Notes: generated by a model not told the origin, from the sequence alone. A stretch of 64,000 nt of DNA from E44-bin32 sp034430595 (GCA_034430595.1 DAOUEL010000020.1:1-64000); one strand, 5' to 3'; positions 1 through 9,763 are shown, counted from the first letter of the stretch. Numbers and translations: made by a program.

Positions 1-82
1 AGGGGGACTGGCTGGGGGCATGTCAATCGGTCGAAGTCAAGCACCAATCTTGCAACCTCACCCCTCTGGGACCATAGCCTTG

Positions 83-111
83 TTGCAGTCGGGCGGTCGA
101 TATGCTACATT
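83..111 (+). promoter_or_regulatory. Sigma70-type promoter for the acidic zinc-ribbon protein
   Basis: A TTGCAG box (83-88) and a TACATT box (106-111) are separated by 17 nt, and the -10 box carries an upstream TG (extended -10). The start codon follows 36 nt later at 148. The rest of bases 1-147 holds nothing else I can recognise. Confidence 0.5.
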
Positions 112-147
112 CGGTGCGCTTCTTATATGAGGGTGGTTGAAACCTAA

Positions 148-2559
148 ATGGCTGTGACTCCGCGCTCTACGATTGAAGATTCCTACGCCAGCGGCAAACG
201 CTGCGCCATCTGCGGCGCCGGGGCGCTGCGCGTCGGCCACGTCCCCAATCTGCCCGATTACGTGACCTGCGGCGAGTGCAGCTCGGCTTTCCTGGTCGAA
301 GACGGCGGCGAACGGATCTTCTACGGCAAGGTCGCAGGCGGCTACGCCGACGCCGAGAGCTTCGCGCTGCGCCAGTGGGCCTTTGCCGAAGCGATCGAGA
401 ACCGCGCCAGGCCCGACCGGCCGACCCTGCCTGATTTCGAGGGTGAACCACCTGCCCCCGAGGCAGCCGCACCCGAACCGGCACCCGAGCCTGAACCGGC
501 AGCCGATGAAGAGCCCCAGCCTGCGCCGGCCGATGAGCGTCCCACGACGCCCTACATCGAATTTGAGACCCCCGAACCGCCGGCCGCAACGCCGGTTGAG
601 GAACCTACCCTCGAAGCAGAAGCACCGCAGGAAAGCGAGCCGGAGACCGGCTCGGAGTTTGACTTCCTGGCCGAGATCGCGGCCGAAGGCCCGGCTCCTG
701 AACCCACTCCTGAGGTCGAATCCACCCCACCGGCAGTCGGTGAACCCGCACTCGATGTCACTCCCGAGCCGGCCGTTGAAGGCATGGTGGCTGACGAACC
801 GTTCGAATTCGAACCGGCGCCGCCCGACCTGGCCGCTCCCGGGAAAGACGAGGTCGAGCAGGATTTCCTGCTTGGCACGATGGCTGGGGATCAGGATCTC
901 GGATCGATCCCCGAAATGACCGCTGGCCCGGCAGAATCAGCCTTCCCGGAACCCGAAGAGATGGAGCCGGAGGCTGACTTCCCCTCCGCCATGGAAGCGG
1001 TCGAAGCGCCGGCTGAATCAGAACCGGCCGGGCTGGTCGACGGCGACGAACCGCACCCGGCCGACAAGCTCATCCCGCCGCCCTGGGCGGCGCAGAGCAC
1101 AGAACCCGAAAAGCCGGAAGCAGAAGAACCGTCAACCATCTCCTGGCACGAATTCGTCGAGTCGAAAGAGGCTGCCGATGAACCTGCCCCGGAGCTCGCG
1201 CTCGATGCTCAAGATGAGACCGAGTCCGAGCCGGAAGCCGTTATTCCGGGCGAACCGTATTCGCTTGAAGCGGAAGACGACCCGCTCGGATTGGCCTCGG
1301 CCTTTGAGGCCCTCACGCCCGTTTCAGGCGAACCCGAAGCTGGAGAAGCGAGTAAGCCGACGGCTGAAACGCCGGCCTGGATGCAGTTTGAGGACGACGA
1401 AACGCCTGCCGCTGAACAGCCCGAAGTCCCTGATTGGACCCAATTCGAGGACGAAAGCCTTGCCCCGGATGAAGAGCCGGTCGAGCTTGATGCCTTTGCC
1501 TCCCTCCGAACGGGAGTCACAGCAGAAGAGGTCGAGGCTCCCGAGGCTGAGAACCCTGAGAAGGACGCCGGAGACCAGGAATTCGAACCGTTCGAATTCA
1601 ACCAGCGCCTGAGCGCCTTAAGTTCCGAAGAAGATGAGCAGATCGAGCAGCTTTCCGAAGGTCCGGCCGAGGACGAGGATGACTTCCTCTCCGGCCTGCG
1701 CCGTTCGGCCGCCATTCCGCTCGAATCCGAGCCGCTTGCCGACACACCGCTCTCGGGCGTACGGCTCGAATCGCAGCCGGTCTTCAAAGACGAAACGGCT
1801 TCCGATGATGAAGGTAGCGGGGAGGATCCCCTCGCCATGGCTGCCCGTTTGGGAGCCGTTACGGCCGAACCGGCGGCGGAGGCGATGCCAGAATGGATGC
1901 AGGAGGCAGAGGCTGAACCCGAGGGGGCCGAACCGCGCGGCGCCTTCCACCTGCGTGAGACCGACCCTCCGCCCGGACAGCGCTACCGGGTCGTACTGCT
2001 CGGCGACCGCGTGGTCTTCCCGAGCGGCGACTGCGCCCACTGCGGCCGGACTCCGGTCAAGGGCCGGCTGGCTGTCTACGGCACGCTGCCCAACGGCCAG
2101 AAGGTCGGCCAGCGGAAAGTGACCAGCTTTAACGTCCCGCTCTGCGCCGAGTGCCGCGAGCGCGCCGCCCTGCGCACGGAAGAGGCCGGCAATGCCCGGC
2201 TGCAGGCGCACCTGATCTCGGCCATCATCGGCATGGTGCTGGTCGTGCTCTCGCTCGTCATCGGCCTGATCGACCCGCGTGCCCTGACGGTTCCCGACTT
2301 CATGATCCTGGCCATCCTGTTCATCGTCGGATATGCCGGTCCGGTCACGTTCCTGCTCAACCGCGCCGGCAACTACCCCCCGCCGCCGGATGCCGTTTAC
2401 GTCCGCACGACGCTGCTCGTACCGAGTGAGACGCAGGGTCTGGAAACCGCCTTCGAGTGGCGCAACCAGGAGTATGCACAGCGCTTCTTCGACGCCAACC
2501 AGTCCAACGCGATCGGGCGGCTGACCTCGGTCAAGGACCGATTGGCCCCGGTCGGATAA
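148..2559 (+). CDS. Large acidic zinc-ribbon membrane protein
   Basis: This 803-residue protein has no function that I recognise. It begins with a zinc-ribbon pattern (CxxC at residues 19-22 and 41-44). A region of about 500 residues follows (about 90-610) that is extremely rich in Glu, Pro and Ala and poor in Lys/Arg, so it is likely disordered and strongly negative. A short motif of the type W-x-Q-F-E-D recurs in it near residues 410-435, with a related EWMQE near 590. A second CxxC pair lies near 629-632 and 666-669, followed by two membrane segments (about 691-712 and 718-740) and a short soluble tail. The architecture suggests a membrane-anchored scaffold or binding protein. It is followed 40 bases later by another protein with zinc ribbons at both ends, and the two may work together. 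The ATG start is clear and a promoter lies just upstream. Confidence 0.85.
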   Translation: MAVTPRSTIEDSYASGKRCAICGAGALRVGHVPNLPDYVTCGECSSAFLVEDGGERIFYGKVAGGYADAESFALRQWAFAEAIENRARPDRPTLPDFEGEPPAPEAAAPEPAPEPEPAADEEPQPAPADERPTTPYIEFETPEPPAATPVEEPTLEAEAPQESEPETGSEFDFLAEIAAEGPAPEPTPEVESTPPAVGEPALDVTPEPAVEGMVADEPFEFEPAPPDLAAPGKDEVEQDFLLGTMAGDQDLGSIPEMTAGPAESAFPEPEEMEPEADFPSAMEAVEAPAESEPAGLVDGDEPHPADKLIPPPWAAQSTEPEKPEAEEPSTISWHEFVESKEAADEPAPELALDAQDETESEPEAVIPGEPYSLEAEDDPLGLASAFEALTPVSGEPEAGEASKPTAETPAWMQFEDDETPAAEQPEVPDWTQFEDESLAPDEEPVELDAFASLRTGVTAEEVEAPEAENPEKDAGDQEFEPFEFNQRLSALSSEEDEQIEQLSEGPAEDEDDFLSGLRRSAAIPLESEPLADTPLSGVRLESQPVFKDETASDDEGSGEDPLAMAARLGAVTAEPAAEAMPEWMQEAEAEPEGAEPRGAFHLRETDPPPGQRYRVVLLGDRVVFPSGDCAHCGRTPVKGRLAVYGTLPNGQKVGQRKVTSFNVPLCAECRERAALRTEEAGNARLQAHLISAIIGMVLVVLSLVIGLIDPRALTVPDFMILAILFIVGYAGPVTFLLNRAGNYPPPPDAVYVRTTLLVPSETQGLETAFEWRNQEYAQRFFDANQSNAIGRLTSVKDRLAPVG

Positions 2560-2599
2560 GCTCCGGCTCCAACGAGCCCCGATTCAGGCCCGAATCTCG

Positions 2600-3148
2600 A
2601 TGCCCGCCCAGCCCGAACCTCAGGCCTCCAAAGAACGCTGCCCATCCTGCGGCGGGCGTCTTCAGTTCTGGCCTGCGTTGAACGAGGCCGGCATCGTGCG
2701 ACTCTGCCCGGCCTGCGGCCTGCAGCCTGAAAGCGGGACTGCGCCGGTCGAGAGCAGCCCGCCACTGCCGGAAGAGCTGAGCGGCCGTCTGCGGCGGTTA
2801 ACTGATGGACCCGGGGATCAAGCATCGCCGCTGCCGGAGTGGATGATCGAAGATCTGCCGAAACAGGCTCGCGAGCAGATCCAGCGCCTTGCACCACCCG
2901 CCAGTCCAAAACTCGGCCCGAGGCTCAGCGAGGCGCTTGCCCAGGCGCTGCAGGGACGCGGGTTGAGCTTCGGCGGCTCGAAACGACGCTCAGGCAACGG
3001 CCGCCATCCGGTCCCCGAGACCGACGTGCTGGCCGACGCCGAGCGCTGGATTGCCTCCCGCCTGCGCTGTGAGAAGTGCGATGCCGGCCTGACTGCGGGC
3101 GATGAACGCTGCCCCTGGTGCGGTCACCCGCGTACCCCCGATTCCTGA
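2600..3148 (+). CDS. Small protein with zinc ribbons at both ends
   Basis: This 182-residue protein is of unknown function. The N-terminus carries CPSCGG and CPACG (about residues 14-38). The C-terminus carries a second four-cysteine knuckle, CEKC followed by CPWCGHP (about 159-178). The middle part is charged and helical (EWMIEDLPKQAREQIQRL), with no membrane segment. It lies 40 bases after the acidic zinc-ribbon membrane protein on the same strand, so co-transcription is likely. The paired knuckles suggest binding of protein or nucleic acid, which is an inference only. Confidence 0.75.
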   Translation: MPAQPEPQASKERCPSCGGRLQFWPALNEAGIVRLCPACGLQPESGTAPVESSPPLPEELSGRLRRLTDGPGDQASPLPEWMIEDLPKQAREQIQRLAPPASPKLGPRLSEALAQALQGRGLSFGGSKRRSGNGRHPVPETDVLADAERWIASRLRCEKCDAGLTAGDERCPWCGHPRTPDS

Positions 3149-3209
3149 ACCGCTCCACCACTTTCACCCCCAAAGTTCACCCTCCTGGTTCCGGCCGCTT
3201 GGGGCATAC

Positions 3210-3218
3210 TGATATAAT
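3210..3218 (+). promoter_or_regulatory. Extended -10 promoter of uvrA
   Basis: A perfect TATAAT (3213-3218) is preceded by TG at 3210-3211, giving an extended -10 element. There is no good -35 box. The expected transcription start is near 3225, which leaves a leader of about 35 nt before the uvrA ATG at 3260. Confidence 0.55.
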
Positions 3219-3259
3219 GACCGGTTGGATACTTTACCTGGCGGACCGGATAAAACTGC

Positions 3260-6151
3260 ATGCCCCAAGAGAAAATCACCGTCATCGGTGCCCGTGAACA
3301 TAACCTGAAGAACATCAACGTCGAAATCCCGCGCGAGAAACTGGTCGTCATCTCCGGCATCTCGGGCTCGGGTAAATCGTCGCTCGCCTTTGACACCATC
3401 TTTGCCGAAGGTCAGCGGCGCTACGTCGAGTCGCTCTCGGCTTATGCCCGCCAGTTCCTCGGCCAGCTCGACAAGCCAGACGTGGACTACATCGACGGGC
3501 TTTCGCCGGCCATATCCATCGACCAGCGCGGCGTCTCGCACAACCCGCGCTCGACCGTGGGAACCGTGACCGAGGTCTACGACTACCTGCGCCTGCTCTT
3601 CGCACGCATCGGCCAACCGCACTGTCCCATCTGCGGCAAGGAAGTCCATAAGCAGTCGGCACAGGAAATCGTTGATGCCGTAGCCAGGATGCCGGCTGGG
3701 GCACGCATCATGATCCTGGCCCCTGTGATTCGGGGCCGGAAAGGCACGCACCTGACGGTGTTCGATGAACTGCGCCGGTCGGGTTTTGTGCGGGCCCGCG
3801 TCGACGGAGAGGTACTCTCGCTGGACGATGAGATCGAACTCGATCGCTACAAGAACCACACGATCGAGTCGATCGTCGACCGGCTGGTGATCGAACCTGC
3901 ACCGGAAGACGAGGGCGCGGCTTTCCTCTCCCGCCTGACTGACTCGGTCGAGACCGCGCTGCGCTGGGGCGAGGGCATGCTGGTCGTCTCCGACCTCTCT
4001 GCCGGTGAACCGGTCGACATACCCTACTCCGAGCACCTGGCATGCCCCGATCACGGCACCACGCTGGCCGAAATCGAGCCGCGCACCTTCTCCTTCAATA
4101 CGCCGCACGGAGCCTGCCCCGAATGTCAGGGATTGGGCAGCAAGCTCGAAATCGACCCTGAGCGGGTCATCCCCGATCGCTCCCTTTCGCTCGGCGAAGG
4201 CGCGCTGGCGGTCATGAATTGGTCCAACCAGTCCAAGGATGGACAGGGCTACTACTGGCAGCTGCTGGAAGCCGTTTCTGAGGCCTATAAAATCGACCTC
4301 GATGCGCCGGTGGAAGAACTCAGCGAGCAGAAGCTGCAGATCATCCTTTACGGTACAGACGGCAAGGAAGTTACTGTCCGCTACGAAGGTCGTGACGGCC
4401 GCACGGCAACCTATAAGACCGCATACGAGGGCGTGATCGGCAATCTTGAACGTCGCTACAACGAAACCCAATCCGATTACATTCGAGACCGGATCCAGGA
4501 GTACATGTCCGAGCAGCCATGCCCCGTCTGCCATGGGCTGCGTTTGCGGCCGGAGGCCCTGGCGGTGACGATCAAGGACGTCAACATCGTCGAGGTCACG
4601 GGATGGCCGGTTCTGAAGAGCCTGGAATGGGTGCGCGAGCTGAAATCTGACCAGGGATCCCTGACCGATCGTGAGCGCACAATCGCCAGCCGCGTCCTGA
4701 AGGAAATCGAAGACCGGCTCGGCTTCCTGGTTGATGTAGGCCTGGACTATCTCACGCTCAACCGCTCAGCGGGCTCGCTCTCCGGCGGGGAAGCCCAGCG
4801 CATACGTCTTGCGACCCAGATCGGGTCACGCCTGATGGGCGTGCTCTATGTCCTGGATGAGCCTTCGATTGGCCTGCACCCACGCGACAATGCCCGCCTG
4901 ATCCACACCCTGGAGGGCATGCGCGATCTGGGCAATACCGTCCTGGTCGTTGAACACGATGAGGCCACGATTCGCGCCGCCGATTGGGTCATCGACCTCG
5001 GTCCCGGCGCCGGCGAGCACGGCGGAGAGGTCGTGGCGGAAGGCACCGTGGAGCAGGTTTCGAAGAACAAGAAATCGGTCACCGGCCGATACCTGACCGG
5101 CGAATTGTGCATCGACGTGCCCGAAACCCGCCGTCCGGGCAACGGCCAGCATCTCGTCATTCGCGGTGCGCGCGAAAACAACCTGAAGGACATCGACGTC
5201 AGCATCCCGCTCGGCGAATTCGTTTGTATTACGGGTGTCTCCGGCTCGGGCAAATCGACCTTGATGGTGGAGGTGCTCTACAAGGCCCTGGCACGGGAGC
5301 TCAACAATTCGCGCGTCCTTCCTGGAACGTATGACGGCCTGGAGGGGGCCGAGGCGATCGATAGGGTGATCAACATCGATCAAAGCCCGATCGGCCGCAC
5401 ACCGCGCTCGAATCCGGGCACCTACACCGGGCTCTTCGATCATATTCGTGCCCTTTTCGCCGAGCTGCCCGAATCGAAGGTGCGGGGCTATAAACCGGGC
5501 CGTTTTTCCTTCAACGTGCGCGGCGGCCGCTGCGAAGCCTGCCAGGGTCAGGGGCAGCTGCGGATCGAGATGCAGTTCCTGCCTGATGTGTACGTCCCCT
5601 GCGAAGTCTGCCACGGGGCGCGCTTCAACCGGGAAACGCTCCAGGTCCGCTTCAAGGATAAGACCATCGCCGATGTCCTCGATACGACAATCGAGGAGGG
5701 GCTTGAATTTTTCGGGGCTTTTCCGCCGATGGTGCGCCGCCTGCAGACGCTGCAGGACGTCGGGCTCGGCTACTTGAAAATCGGACAACCTGCCCCAACG
5801 CTATCTGGCGGTGAGGCGCAGCGTGTCAAGCTTTCGCGCGAACTCTCCAAGCGCGGCAACGGGCACACGCTTTACGTATTGGATGAGCCCTCCGTTGGTT
5901 TGCATGCAGCCGACGTGCACAAACTGATCGACGTGCTCCAGCGGCTGGTCGACCAGGGCAATACCGTGCTCATCATCGAGCATCATCCCGACATCATCAA
6001 GGTTTCCGATTGGGTGATTGATCTGGGGCCGGAGGGTGGGGATGCCGGCGGGCGCTTAATCGCCGATGGCACACCGGAGGCGATTGCCGGCAACAAGGCT
6101 TCTTACACCGGTCAATTTCTCAAAGGTCACTTAAAGGAACACTGCATTTGA
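3260..6151 (+). CDS. uvrA: UvrABC system protein A (excinuclease ATPase)
   Basis: UvrA is the damage-recognition ATPase of nucleotide excision repair. It dimerises, binds distorted DNA and loads UvrB. The 963 residues match the usual family length. Both ABC modules are complete: Walker A GISGSGKSS near residue 34 and GVSGSGKST near 660, with signatures LSGGEAQRIRLA and LSGGEAQRVKLS. Zinc-binding knuckles are visible (CPECQGLGS, CPVCHGLRL, CEACQGQGQ with CEVCHGA). The gene stands alone, with no uvrB or uvrC in the window. It has its own extended -10 promoter and a strong terminator just after the stop. Long open frames on the opposite strand are shadows of its codon use. Confidence 0.98.
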   Translation: MPQEKITVIGAREHNLKNINVEIPREKLVVISGISGSGKSSLAFDTIFAEGQRRYVESLSAYARQFLGQLDKPDVDYIDGLSPAISIDQRGVSHNPRSTVGTVTEVYDYLRLLFARIGQPHCPICGKEVHKQSAQEIVDAVARMPAGARIMILAPVIRGRKGTHLTVFDELRRSGFVRARVDGEVLSLDDEIELDRYKNHTIESIVDRLVIEPAPEDEGAAFLSRLTDSVETALRWGEGMLVVSDLSAGEPVDIPYSEHLACPDHGTTLAEIEPRTFSFNTPHGACPECQGLGSKLEIDPERVIPDRSLSLGEGALAVMNWSNQSKDGQGYYWQLLEAVSEAYKIDLDAPVEELSEQKLQIILYGTDGKEVTVRYEGRDGRTATYKTAYEGVIGNLERRYNETQSDYIRDRIQEYMSEQPCPVCHGLRLRPEALAVTIKDVNIVEVTGWPVLKSLEWVRELKSDQGSLTDRERTIASRVLKEIEDRLGFLVDVGLDYLTLNRSAGSLSGGEAQRIRLATQIGSRLMGVLYVLDEPSIGLHPRDNARLIHTLEGMRDLGNTVLVVEHDEATIRAADWVIDLGPGAGEHGGEVVAEGTVEQVSKNKKSVTGRYLTGELCIDVPETRRPGNGQHLVIRGARENNLKDIDVSIPLGEFVCITGVSGSGKSTLMVEVLYKALARELNNSRVLPGTYDGLEGAEAIDRVINIDQSPIGRTPRSNPGTYTGLFDHIRALFAELPESKVRGYKPGRFSFNVRGGRCEACQGQGQLRIEMQFLPDVYVPCEVCHGARFNRETLQVRFKDKTIADVLDTTIEEGLEFFGAFPPMVRRLQTLQDVGLGYLKIGQPAPTLSGGEAQRVKLSRELSKRGNGHTLYVLDEPSVGLHAADVHKLIDVLQRLVDQGNTVLIIEHHPDIIKVSDWVIDLGPEGGDAGGRLIADGTPEAIAGNKASYTGQFLKGHLKEHCI

Positions 6152-6170
6152 ATCGAATATCGTGGAAACG

Positions 6171-6200
6171 AAAGGGACCGGCTGGTGCCGGTCCCTTTTT
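6171..6200 (+). terminator. Terminator after uvrA, probably bidirectional
   Basis: A 12-bp stem (AAAGGGACCGGC at 6171-6182 with its complement at 6187-6198) has a TGGT loop and runs into a T tract. The A-rich left flank lets it also end transcripts of the convergent transporter operon, whose last gene stops at 6221. Confidence 0.85.
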
Positions 6201-6220
6201 GTATGCCGATTGAGTGTGCC

Positions 6221-7444
6221 CTACTCGTAGCGCAGCGCTTCCACCGGCTCGAGGTCGGCGGCGCGCTTGGCCGGATAAAGGCCAAAGAACAGGCCGACGG
6301 CAGCCGAGAACAGCGTTGCCAGCAGCACCGCATCCAGCCCGATCACCGGGTTGATGTCGGCGTTGGAGGCAGCCGCGATCGCACCCACCAGCTGGGATAG
6401 CGCCCACCCTAATCCGATGCCGATCAACCCGCCGAAGACGCTCAGCAGCGCCGATTCGGTCAGGAATTGGAGCAGGATGTCACGCTTGCGCGCCCCGACC
6501 GCCTTGCGCAGCCCGATCTCACGCGTGCGCTCGGTGACCGAGACGAGCATGATGTTCATAATGCCGATTCCACCTACCAGCAGCGAAATTCCGGCCACGC
6601 CGCCCAGGAAGATCGTGAAGACGTTCAGGATCGTCGTGGCAGTTTCGAGAAAGGACTGCTGGGTGAAGACGGTGAAATCGTCCTCGCCGATTGGGGTGCG
6701 GTGCCGGGCGCGCAGGATCGAAGCGACTTCCTGCTCAGCCTCGGCCACCAGATCGGCATCAACTGCCTGAACCATCAGCATATCGACATTGCCGCGCGTG
6801 CGCTTCATCAGCCGGGTCTGAGCGGTGGTCATCGGCAGGTAGATTTGGTTGTCGGGGTTCTGAAATCCCGAGCCGCCCTTGGCGGTAGTTACGCCGATCA
6901 CGCGAAACGGCTGGCCCTCGATGCGCACCGTCTCGCCCGTCACGCCTTCCCGCCGGCCGAAGAGCGTCTCGGCCGTATCGGGCCCCAGGACGACGACCGA
7001 AGCCCGGCCGAGCAGCTGAACGTCGTCGATGAAATCACCCTCGGCCATCGTCACATTGCGGACGCTGTTGTAGGAAGCCGTAACCCCCAGAGCGGGGATG
7101 AAATCACCCTCGCCGGCGTAGGTCACTTCCAGCGAACCCTGGATCACAGGCGCTACCGACAATACGGAAGGGGCGGAAAACGGATCCTGGAGCGCATCCG
7201 CGTCGCCCAGCGTAAGCGGCTTTGGATTGCGGATCTCTTCGCTCCCGCCGCGTAATACAAACAAGAGGTTGGTGCCGATGCCGCTGATTGAACCCGTGAT
7301 GGTCGCCTGTGCGCCCGTCCCGATGGCAAGCATGGCGATAACCGCCCCGACTCCAATCACGATTCCCAGGATCGTCAAGCCGGAGCGCATTTTATTGCTC
7401 GCCAGGCTATCAAGCGCTTCCAGAACACTCTGCCAGACAAACAT
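6221..7444 (-). CDS. MacB-type ABC transporter permease
   Basis: This is the membrane subunit of a MacB/FtsX-like ABC exporter. It has an N-terminal membrane helix (GLTILGIVIGVGAVIAM), a large extracytoplasmic MacB-PCD-like domain (about residues 45-270) and three C-terminal helices forming the FtsX domain, with the family motif VTERTREIGLRKAVGARKRDIL between the first two. I chose the ATG at 7444 (MFVWQSVLEAL), because family members begin this way. An upstream ATG at 7507 would overlap the ATPase gene. It is the last gene of a three-gene operon (membrane fusion protein, ATPase, permease) that together exports an unknown substrate, for example a peptide, lipid or antibiotic. Confidence 0.92.
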   Translation of the reverse strand: MFVWQSVLEALDSLASNKMRSGLTILGIVIGVGAVIAMLAIGTGAQATITGSISGIGTNLLFVLRGGSEEIRNPKPLTLGDADALQDPFSAPSVLSVAPVIQGSLEVTYAGEGDFIPALGVTASYNSVRNVTMAEGDFIDDVQLLGRASVVVLGPDTAETLFGRREGVTGETVRIEGQPFRVIGVTTAKGGSGFQNPDNQIYLPMTTAQTRLMKRTRGNVDMLMVQAVDADLVAEAEQEVASILRARHRTPIGEDDFTVFTQQSFLETATTILNVFTIFLGGVAGISLLVGGIGIMNIMLVSVTERTREIGLRKAVGARKRDILLQFLTESALLSVFGGLIGIGLGWALSQLVGAIAAASNADINPVIGLDAVLLATLFSAAVGLFFGLYPAKRAADLEPVEALRYE

Positions 7445-7469
7445 CAGCTTCGACCTCGCACGCCCGGGC

Positions 7470-8159
7470 TCATGCCCCGGCCTCCACGGTTTCCTGCAGG
7501 CCGTCACGCAGGTGGATCACGCGCTGGGTCTGCTCGCTGATCTCCGGGTCGTGCGTGACGAAGATCAGCGTGGTGCCGAATTCGTGATTCAAATCGAGCA
7601 GGATCTTCATGATCTCATCGCCCGAATGGCTGTCCAGGTTTCCAGTCGGTTCGTCGGCCAGGATGATGGCAGGGTTGTTCACCAGGGCCCTGGCAATCGC
7701 CACCCGCTGCTGTTGACCCCCCGAGAGCTCATTCGGGCGGTGGTGTACACGATCGCCCAAACCCACCGCTTCAAGTGCTTCGACGGCCCGTTTGCGCCGG
7801 CCATTTGCAATTCCGGCGTAGCGCATCGGCAGCTCGACGTTGGTCAGCGCCGACTGGCGCCCGAGCAAGTTGAAACTCTGGAAAACAAACCCGACTTTGC
7901 GGTTGCGGATCTCTGCCAGCTGGTCGTCCTTCAAGGTTGCCACCTGCTCACCGTCCAGGAAGTAGCTGCCGGACGTAGGCCGGTCGAGGCATCCAAGAAT
8001 GTTCATCAGCGTGCTCTTGCCCGATCCGGAAGGCCCCATGATGGAGAGCACCTCACCGCGTTCGACGCTGATATCCACGCCGCGCAAGGCGTGCACCTCA
8101 ACCTCGCCCATCTGGTAAACCTTGGTCAGGCCTTCTGCTTCGATGACCCAGTCGGTCAT
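7470..8159 (-). CDS. MacB/LolD-type ABC transporter ATPase
   Basis: This 229-residue nucleotide-binding subunit belongs to the MacB/LolD/FtsE group. It has Walker A GPSGSGKSTL, signature LSGGQQQRVAIARAL, Walker B IILADEPTGNLD and the switch histidine in FVTHDP. The start overlaps the stop of the upstream membrane fusion protein by four bases, which indicates translational coupling. With the permease downstream it forms the split equivalent of a MacB exporter. Confidence 0.95.
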   Translation of the reverse strand: MTDWVIEAEGLTKVYQMGEVEVHALRGVDISVERGEVLSIMGPSGSGKSTLMNILGCLDRPTSGSYFLDGEQVATLKDDQLAEIRNRKVGFVFQSFNLLGRQSALTNVELPMRYAGIANGRRKRAVEALEAVGLGDRVHHRPNELSGGQQQRVAIARALVNNPAIILADEPTGNLDSHSGDEIMKILLDLNHEFGTTLIFVTHDPEISEQTQRVIHLRDGLQETVEAGA

Positions 8160-9562
8160 TGCCGCATGCCCTGCACGAAGGGTGGCTCCTGGTTCGGATC
8201 GAAGATGTAGGAGGGCGGGTTGAGCACAACCTGGTCGCCTTCCTTGATTTCACCGTCGAGGACTTCGCTGTACAGATCCGAGCTGACCCCCAGCTGAACG
8301 GCGTACGGTTCCAGTTGGCCGTTTTTCAGCAGATAAACCACCCGCTCACCGTTGATCACACGCACCGCCCGGTTGGGGACCTGCAGCGCATTCTCGATTT
8401 GTTCGACGAGAATGTTTGCCGCTGCCGTCATTCCGGGCTTGATCGCCTGATCGGGATCCTTCAGCTCGATTGTGACCGGGAAGTTCACCACACCCTGCAC
8501 CGAGTTCCCGACCTGGCCAATCTCGGTCACCTCGCCGGTGTAGTCCTGGTTGAGAATCGCATCGAAATTCAGTGTGACCTGCTGGCCAATCTGCAAACGG
8601 TTGATGTCGACTTCTGAAAGCTCGACGTCGACCAGCAATCGGCTGAGATCATCGAGGCGGAATGCGAGCGTGCCAGGAGTTACTTCGTCACCCGCCATGA
8701 TCTCGATCGCCGTGATGGTGCCTGAAAAAGGAGCGGTGATGCGCGCCAGTTCAATTGTCGCCTTGGCCGCATCCACACGTGCCTGTGCAGCCCGGATATC
8801 CTCCTCGGTCGGGCCGTCCTTGACCCGTTCCCATTCACGTTCGGCATCCTGGACGCGGGCTTCGGCGACGGCGACATCGCCCTCAAGCAGCGCTTGTTCG
8901 TTCTCATCCGGTTGGCCTTGGTACCAGTTTAAATTGTGCTGGATTGAATCTCGCTTTTGCTTTGCGGCGGTCAAGTTGGACAGCGCCAGCGCCTTGGCCG
9001 CCTCACCACTCGAATGCGAGTAGATTTGCTCAGCCCGATCCACTTCTTCGTCTGCGAGGGTGAGGTTGGCCTCTGCCCCGCGAATGGTGTCCTGGCTGGC
9101 CCGGTTTCCTGCCTGGCGAACGGTGAGCGTGTACTGCGCTTTGTCCAGCGCGTCGCGTGCCTGAGCCAGGGCAAGCTGCGCTGCTGCGCGAGCCTGATCG
9201 GAGGCGAGCACATCATCGAGGGCGCGCTGCGCGTTTACCAGGTCGGCCTCGGCCATGATGATCTGCGCCGAGAGCGAGGTCTTCTGCAAGGTCGCCAGCA
9301 CCTCGCCTGCACGGACCTTTTCCCCCAGGCCTTGAAGGACAAAATCGACGGTTCCGCTCGTCCCAAAGGACAGCAGAGCAGACTGATTCGAGCGAACAAC
9401 ACCGGTTGCACCCACGGTTGCGGTCAGCTCACCTCGCTGAATTGATTCGGTCTGAAAACTCGAGCCCGCGGCGGCGGATCGACTGCTGCGCAAAGCGCGC
9501 AAGCCGAGGAAACCAGCCACGAGAACGACCAGAACAAGCACGATAATCCACCAGCGTTTCAT
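8156..9562 (-). CDS. MacA/HlyD-type periplasmic membrane fusion protein
   Basis: This is the adaptor subunit of the exporter encoded by the two following genes. It begins with a single membrane anchor (MKRWWIIVLVLVVLVAGFL). A barrel-sandwich/lipoyl part follows, then a long alpha-helical coiled-coil hairpin (about residues 100-250, many Ala/Gln/Glu) and a beta-barrel C-terminal region ending near IFDPNQEPPFVQGMRQ. I place the start at the ATG at 9562 because AGGAAGAG lies just upstream. An ATG at 9619 is open but has no such site. In a one-membrane or atypical envelope such proteins still pair with MacB-like pumps; the substrate cannot be told. Confidence 0.9.
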   Translation of the reverse strand: MKRWWIIVLVLVVLVAGFLGLRALRSSRSAAAGSSFQTESIQRGELTATVGATGVVRSNQSALLSFGTSGTVDFVLQGLGEKVRAGEVLATLQKTSLSAQIIMAEADLVNAQRALDDVLASDQARAAAQLALAQARDALDKAQYTLTVRQAGNRASQDTIRGAEANLTLADEEVDRAEQIYSHSSGEAAKALALSNLTAAKQKRDSIQHNLNWYQGQPDENEQALLEGDVAVAEARVQDAEREWERVKDGPTEEDIRAAQARVDAAKATIELARITAPFSGTITAIEIMAGDEVTPGTLAFRLDDLSRLLVDVELSEVDINRLQIGQQVTLNFDAILNQDYTGEVTEIGQVGNSVQGVVNFPVTIELKDPDQAIKPGMTAAANILVEQIENALQVPNRAVRVINGERVVYLLKNGQLEPYAVQLGVSSDLYSEVLDGEIKEGDQVVLNPPSYIFDPNQEPPFVQGMRQ

Positions 9563-9741
9563 CACTCTTCCTTTTATCCGTTCACAAGGTCCCGCCAGCG
9601 CTGCTGCCAGGCTGACCATCTGCCGGCATTACGCGATTATCGAAGTCCACGATCGTGTATATCGAATGGGCGGCGGGCTGAACTTGATCCATGCAATTTA
9701 TGTACCGGGAGAATTGTAACCGATGAATAGTGAAGTTGTGC

Positions 9742-9763
9742 TCAAGGTTGTGACAACCGTCAC
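9742..9763. promoter_or_regulatory. Dyad-symmetric sites between divergent genes
   Basis: The 290-base gap between the divergent exporter operon and the gltD-like gene contains overlapping dyads: GTGAC-AACC-GTCAC at 9750-9763 and GGTTG-TGA-CAACC around 9746-9758. They could be an operator for either gene. I see no convincing -35/-10 pair around them. Confidence 0.25.

Noticed and set aside
3164..4534. A 456-codon open frame on the minus strand opposite uvrA, and another at 4826-5788
   Set aside because: They lie entirely inside uvrA and show no ribosome site or recognisable motif. High-GC codon use of uvrA explains the lack of stops.
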